7,130 nucleotides of DNA from UBA1723 sp018066165 (GTDB taxonomy: Bacteria > Bacteroidota > Bacteroidia > Bacteroidales > Paludibacteraceae), in contig JAGHRX010000048.1 in assembly GCA_018066165.1 (NCBI GenBank), forward strand, positions 1 through 7,130, written 5' to 3'. Shown here one piece after another: positions 4,534 to 7,130 of this stretch. The notes under the pieces were generated by a model. It searched no databases, was not told where the DNA came from, and was given only the letters and a program-made list of their open reading frames with translations. Within the stretch, counting starts at the first letter, position 1; every line of letters starts with the position of its first letter. The position numbers and the translations under genes were made by a program.

Positions 4534-7129
4534 TCTTTTCTCCAAACTCACTGAGAGCCGACGTAAGGTTGCTGAGACGCTTGCTAATCCCGCAACCATC
4601 GGTTTGTGGAATCTGATTGTCGACAAGTATAGTGGCAAGGCTCATTTCGTTTATGAGTTGCTTCAGAATGCCGACGACGCGGGTGCCAAAAACGTGCGTC
4701 TTCTTCTTCGTGGGGATAAGTTCTTTTTTATCCATGATGGCTCAAGACGTTTCTCTGTCTCCGACGTGGATAATGAGGACTCTGATGAAAAGGTTGGAGA
4801 TATCAATGCTCTCTGTTCGATAGGCCATAGCACAAAAATAGGTGAGAACAAGATAGGAAAGTTTGGAATCGGTTTCAAATCGATTTTCTCATACTGCGAT
4901 GTTCCACACGTCGAGGATGATAATTTCTCTTTTGACATTGAGAATTTCATTGTCCCGGTTGAATCTCGTAGGGGCAATCCCTTGTGGTTGCCCGATAATA
5001 GACGTGTGGGCGAAACTATGTTTTGTGGAAAAATCAAAACACCTTCCAAATCTGAGGAGATCGCTTCGATGGTTGAGTCGTTGGAATATCCGCTTAACTA
5101 TCTTAATAATGTAGTGTCGTTTGAATGCGACGTCGACGGAAAAATATACCGATTTACGAAAAACGAAAACGAAGACCAAAACTGCCTTTATAATCTGATT
5201 GCGGAGAAGACGGTGGGTGATACCACAACATCGCAGAAATTCATTTGTATTACCGAGTCGTTTTTGTATGGCTCGCAACAGATGTCGGCCACGTTGTCGA
5301 TGCCATTAGACGGAGATGGAAACGTCGTGATGTGCGACTCTTCTCCTCTGTATTGTTTCTTTCCGTTGCTTGAGCAGACAACGCTTCCATTTTATGTTCA
5401 TGGAACGTTTTTGTTGAGCGATAATCGTGAGAATGCACTTCAAAATGAAGAAAACAATGCTCTTCGGCAGCATATTGCGTCGCTTTCGGTGAAATTCATG
5501 CAACATTGTATGAATATGAATAAAGACGCGAGATCTCGTGTCTCTACGGCGTTGGTGGTTGAAAGATTGCTTGAAATGAAGGAGAGATGCAAGTATGAAA
5601 ATGTCAATTCGCTCAACCGATTGTGCGGGGAGAGATTGTGGAAGGCAATCGAGTCGGATGCATTTTTTGCTGACATAAAAGGCGAATTTCTGTCGACGTC
5701 GGAGTTGAGATTCTGCGTGGAAAATGTTGGTGAGATTCTGAGCAATGATGAAATCCAGACTCTTGTTGGAGGCGATGTTTGCATGGATTTTGTTGGAGTT
5801 GATTTTTCTAAATTGCCGACGTTATTTCGTTTGATAGATTCAAATATTAATTCCGTAGGGGTGGGTTTCAAACCCACCCGTTTCTGGGGAATTGAACATC
5901 TTCTTTCATCCTTTGAAGAGTCCTTCATTGCACAGAAATCGGATGAATGGCAGATGAATTTCTACCGTTTTCTGTACAATCAGAGAAAGGTCGTTTCAAA
6001 ACTGTTGCGTGGCAAAAGTGAGGCATTCACAAAACCGTGGATCAAATGTGTGGATGGAAAATTCAGATCTCTTTGTTCTGCAGGTTTTGGATTTACACAT
6101 CAGTTATATCTGAATGATGTAAAGAGATACGAGGATTCTGATATAAACTCGTTGTTTGCAGACGTCCTTCATCTCGCTCCATTCGCAGAGCAATCATTGT
6201 CGGTGGATTTTGTGGCTCGACAGTTTCATGAGAATCTGGTTCAGCCGCTTGATTACGATACGTTGGCAAAGTATATCATGACTGCCGCCAACGAATACGT
6301 CGGAGCAGGATTTGATTTTGAGAAGAAGAAGGGGATTGTGGAGCAGTTTGGCAATATGCAATTCCTTCCTACGAATAAATTCACTTTGTCGTTGCCAAAG
6401 ATGGTGTTGGCAGAAACTGCTGCTCAGCGGACATTTTTTGCTGGCGATACGGATGCTGTTTTTCTACCTAACGAGTTTATTGAGAAGCACATCGTACCGT
6501 CGGACCGACAGACATTTTACACTTTCATAAGCGCTTGTGGCGTTTGTTTCGACGTTAGAATAGAAGAATCTATTTTGCGTCATCCTATTGATTATGAATT
6601 GTTTGATATTTCGGATGATGAAATGCCGTCGCCATCTAAAATGAAAGAGGCTGAGATTGACGACAGAGAGATTGCCGGTTTCGCCAATTTCCTTCAGCAT
6701 CCGTCTCTTGAAAAGTCGTTGGCATTTTGCCGAATGCTTCAAAGTTTGCTCGACAAAGAGGTTTCGACGGAGGTGATGGCTAAAATTAGAGGAAAGTATC
6801 GCTATACACCAAAAGGCAAACGTAATTCGGTAGAAAACACGTTAAAAAACACGACTGCTTATAGGCAACTTTTCCAGTCACGTTGGCTTATGAAATCCAA
6901 CGGGGATTTTGCGACGGTGGGAGAAATTGCGTCGACAGATATGCTAATGCCATCATACGATGAGATTCCATATTCCGTCTTCTCATTTTTTGGTATTACA
7001 TTGAAAAAGAGAGACGAGAGCGCTGAGGCACGTGAGGCTTTGGAGTTGATCAGAGCATTGGAAAGGGTGGGGATCACGAAAGAAGATCTTTATGAAATGG
7101 TGGATGCTAAATTGAAAATGAAGAATTAA
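4523..7129 (+). CDS. Large GHKL ATPase with sacsin-type (Hsp90-like) N-terminal domain
   Basis: The predicted cytoplasmic protein has 868 residues. Its N-terminal 200 residues carry the Bergerat ATP-binding fold in sacsin form: ELLQNADDAGA at 45-55 with the metal-binding Asn49, the HDG turn at 71-73, CSIGHSTK at 98-105 and the glycine-rich lid GKFGIGFKS at 112-120. The rest has no recognised catalytic motif but shows the repeat-like pattern of sacsin-type proteins (for example FLPTNKFTLSLPK and FQSRWLMKSNGDF). Relatives are often longer and can end in a DUF3883 domain; none is visible here, so this is a short form or one cut by the stop at 7127. A REP-like repeat is in frame at residues 445-453 (VGVGFKPTR). 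Hsp90-like ATPases of this type occur in chaperone, stress and defence loci; the exact role is unknown. The gene overlaps the upstream membrane protein by 11 bases in another frame. Confidence 0.82.
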   Translation: MTNNLFSKLTESRRKVAETLANPATIGLWNLIVDKYSGKAHFVYELLQNADDAGAKNVRLLLRGDKFFFIHDGSRRFSVSDVDNEDSDEKVGDINALCSIGHSTKIGENKIGKFGIGFKSIFSYCDVPHVEDDNFSFDIENFIVPVESRRGNPLWLPDNRRVGETMFCGKIKTPSKSEEIASMVESLEYPLNYLNNVVSFECDVDGKIYRFTKNENEDQNCLYNLIAEKTVGDTTTSQKFICITESFLYGSQQMSATLSMPLDGDGNVVMCDSSPLYCFFPLLEQTTLPFYVHGTFLLSDNRENALQNEENNALRQHIASLSVKFMQHCMNMNKDARSRVSTALVVERLLEMKERCKYENVNSLNRLCGERLWKAIESDAFFADIKGEFLSTSELRFCVENVGEILSNDEIQTLVGGDVCMDFVGVDFSKLPTLFRLIDSNINSVGVGFKPTRFWGIEHLLSSFEESFIAQKSDEWQMNFYRFLYNQRKVVSKLLRGKSEAFTKPWIKCVDGKFRSLCSAGFGFTHQLYLNDVKRYEDSDINSLFADVLHLAPFAEQSLSVDFVARQFHENLVQPLDYDTLAKYIMTAANEYVGAGFDFEKKKGIVEQFGNMQFLPTNKFTLSLPKMVLAETAAQRTFFAGDTDAVFLPNEFIEKHIVPSDRQTFYTFISACGVCFDVRIEESILRHPIDYELFDISDDEMPSPSKMKEAEIDDREIAGFANFLQHPSLEKSLAFCRMLQSLLDKEVSTEVMAKIRGKYRYTPKGKRNSVENTLKNTTAYRQLFQSRWLMKSNGDFATVGEIASTDMLMPSYDEIPYSVFSFFGITLKKRDESAEAREALELIRALERVGITKEDLYEMVDAKLKMKN
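5853..5880 (+). repeat. REP-like hairpin element, copy 3, in frame within the GHKL ATPase gene
   Basis: GTAG at 5855-5858 is followed by arms GGGTGGGTTT (5859-5868) and AAACCCACCC (5870-5879) around C at 5869. The 28 bases are the exact reverse complement of copy 2 at 1866-1893. Read with the gene it adds VGVGFKPTR without a stop or frameshift. It is a single element, not a doublet. Confidence 0.88.
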
Positions 7130-7130
7130 T

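Noticed and set aside
4663..5278. Antisense open frames across the ATPase N-terminal domain
   Set aside because: Their sequences show no recognisable domain, while the plus strand encodes well-conserved GHKL motifs.
1826..5880. CRISPR repeats
   Set aside because: Only three copies in mixed orientations, with no regular spacers and no cas gene.

Overview
The window reads as chromosomal DNA from a member of the Bacteroidota, probably Bacteroidales. Three signs support this. Candidate promoters match the Bacteroidota -7 consensus TAnnTTTG. Start codons are preceded by A/T-rich sequence rather than clear Shine-Dalgarno sites. The short menaquinone-type acyl-CoA ligase resembles the Bacteroidales form from memory. 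No rRNA, tRNA, CRISPR array or transposase gene is visible.

Layout: (1) About 250 bases of A/T-rich leader hold a heptanucleotide tandem repeat running into a candidate promoter. (2) A plus-strand FAD-dependent oxidoreductase of the phytoene desaturase/carotenoid isomerase superfamily occupies 252-1805. (3) A 105-base gap holds two facing hairpin repeats that look like a REP doublet (REPIN). (4) A plus-strand menE-like o-succinylbenzoate-CoA ligase occupies 1911-2951. (5) A bidirectional terminator separates it from a convergent minus-strand gene. (6) That gene (3016-3696) encodes an exported NlpC/P60-like protein that seems to have lost its catalytic Cys and His and carries an Ala/Lys/Glu-rich coiled-coil tail. 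(7) A divergent promoter pair follows. (8) A plus-strand two-gene unit completes the window: a six-helix membrane protein (3847-4533) overlapping by 11 bases a large sacsin-type GHKL ATPase (4523-7129).

The oxidoreductase and menE may be co-transcribed through the REP doublet, though nothing shows they share a pathway. The membrane protein and the ATPase are probably translationally coupled and are the best candidate here for an undescribed functional pair, possibly in defence or stress; that role is inferred from family and architecture only.

The clearest unexplained structure is the REP-like family. Three copies each have a GTAG tetranucleotide next to a 10-bp-arm palindrome. Two form an inverted pair between genes, and the third sits in frame inside the ATPase gene, encoding VGVGFKPTR. 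The copies differ by paired changes that preserve the hairpin.
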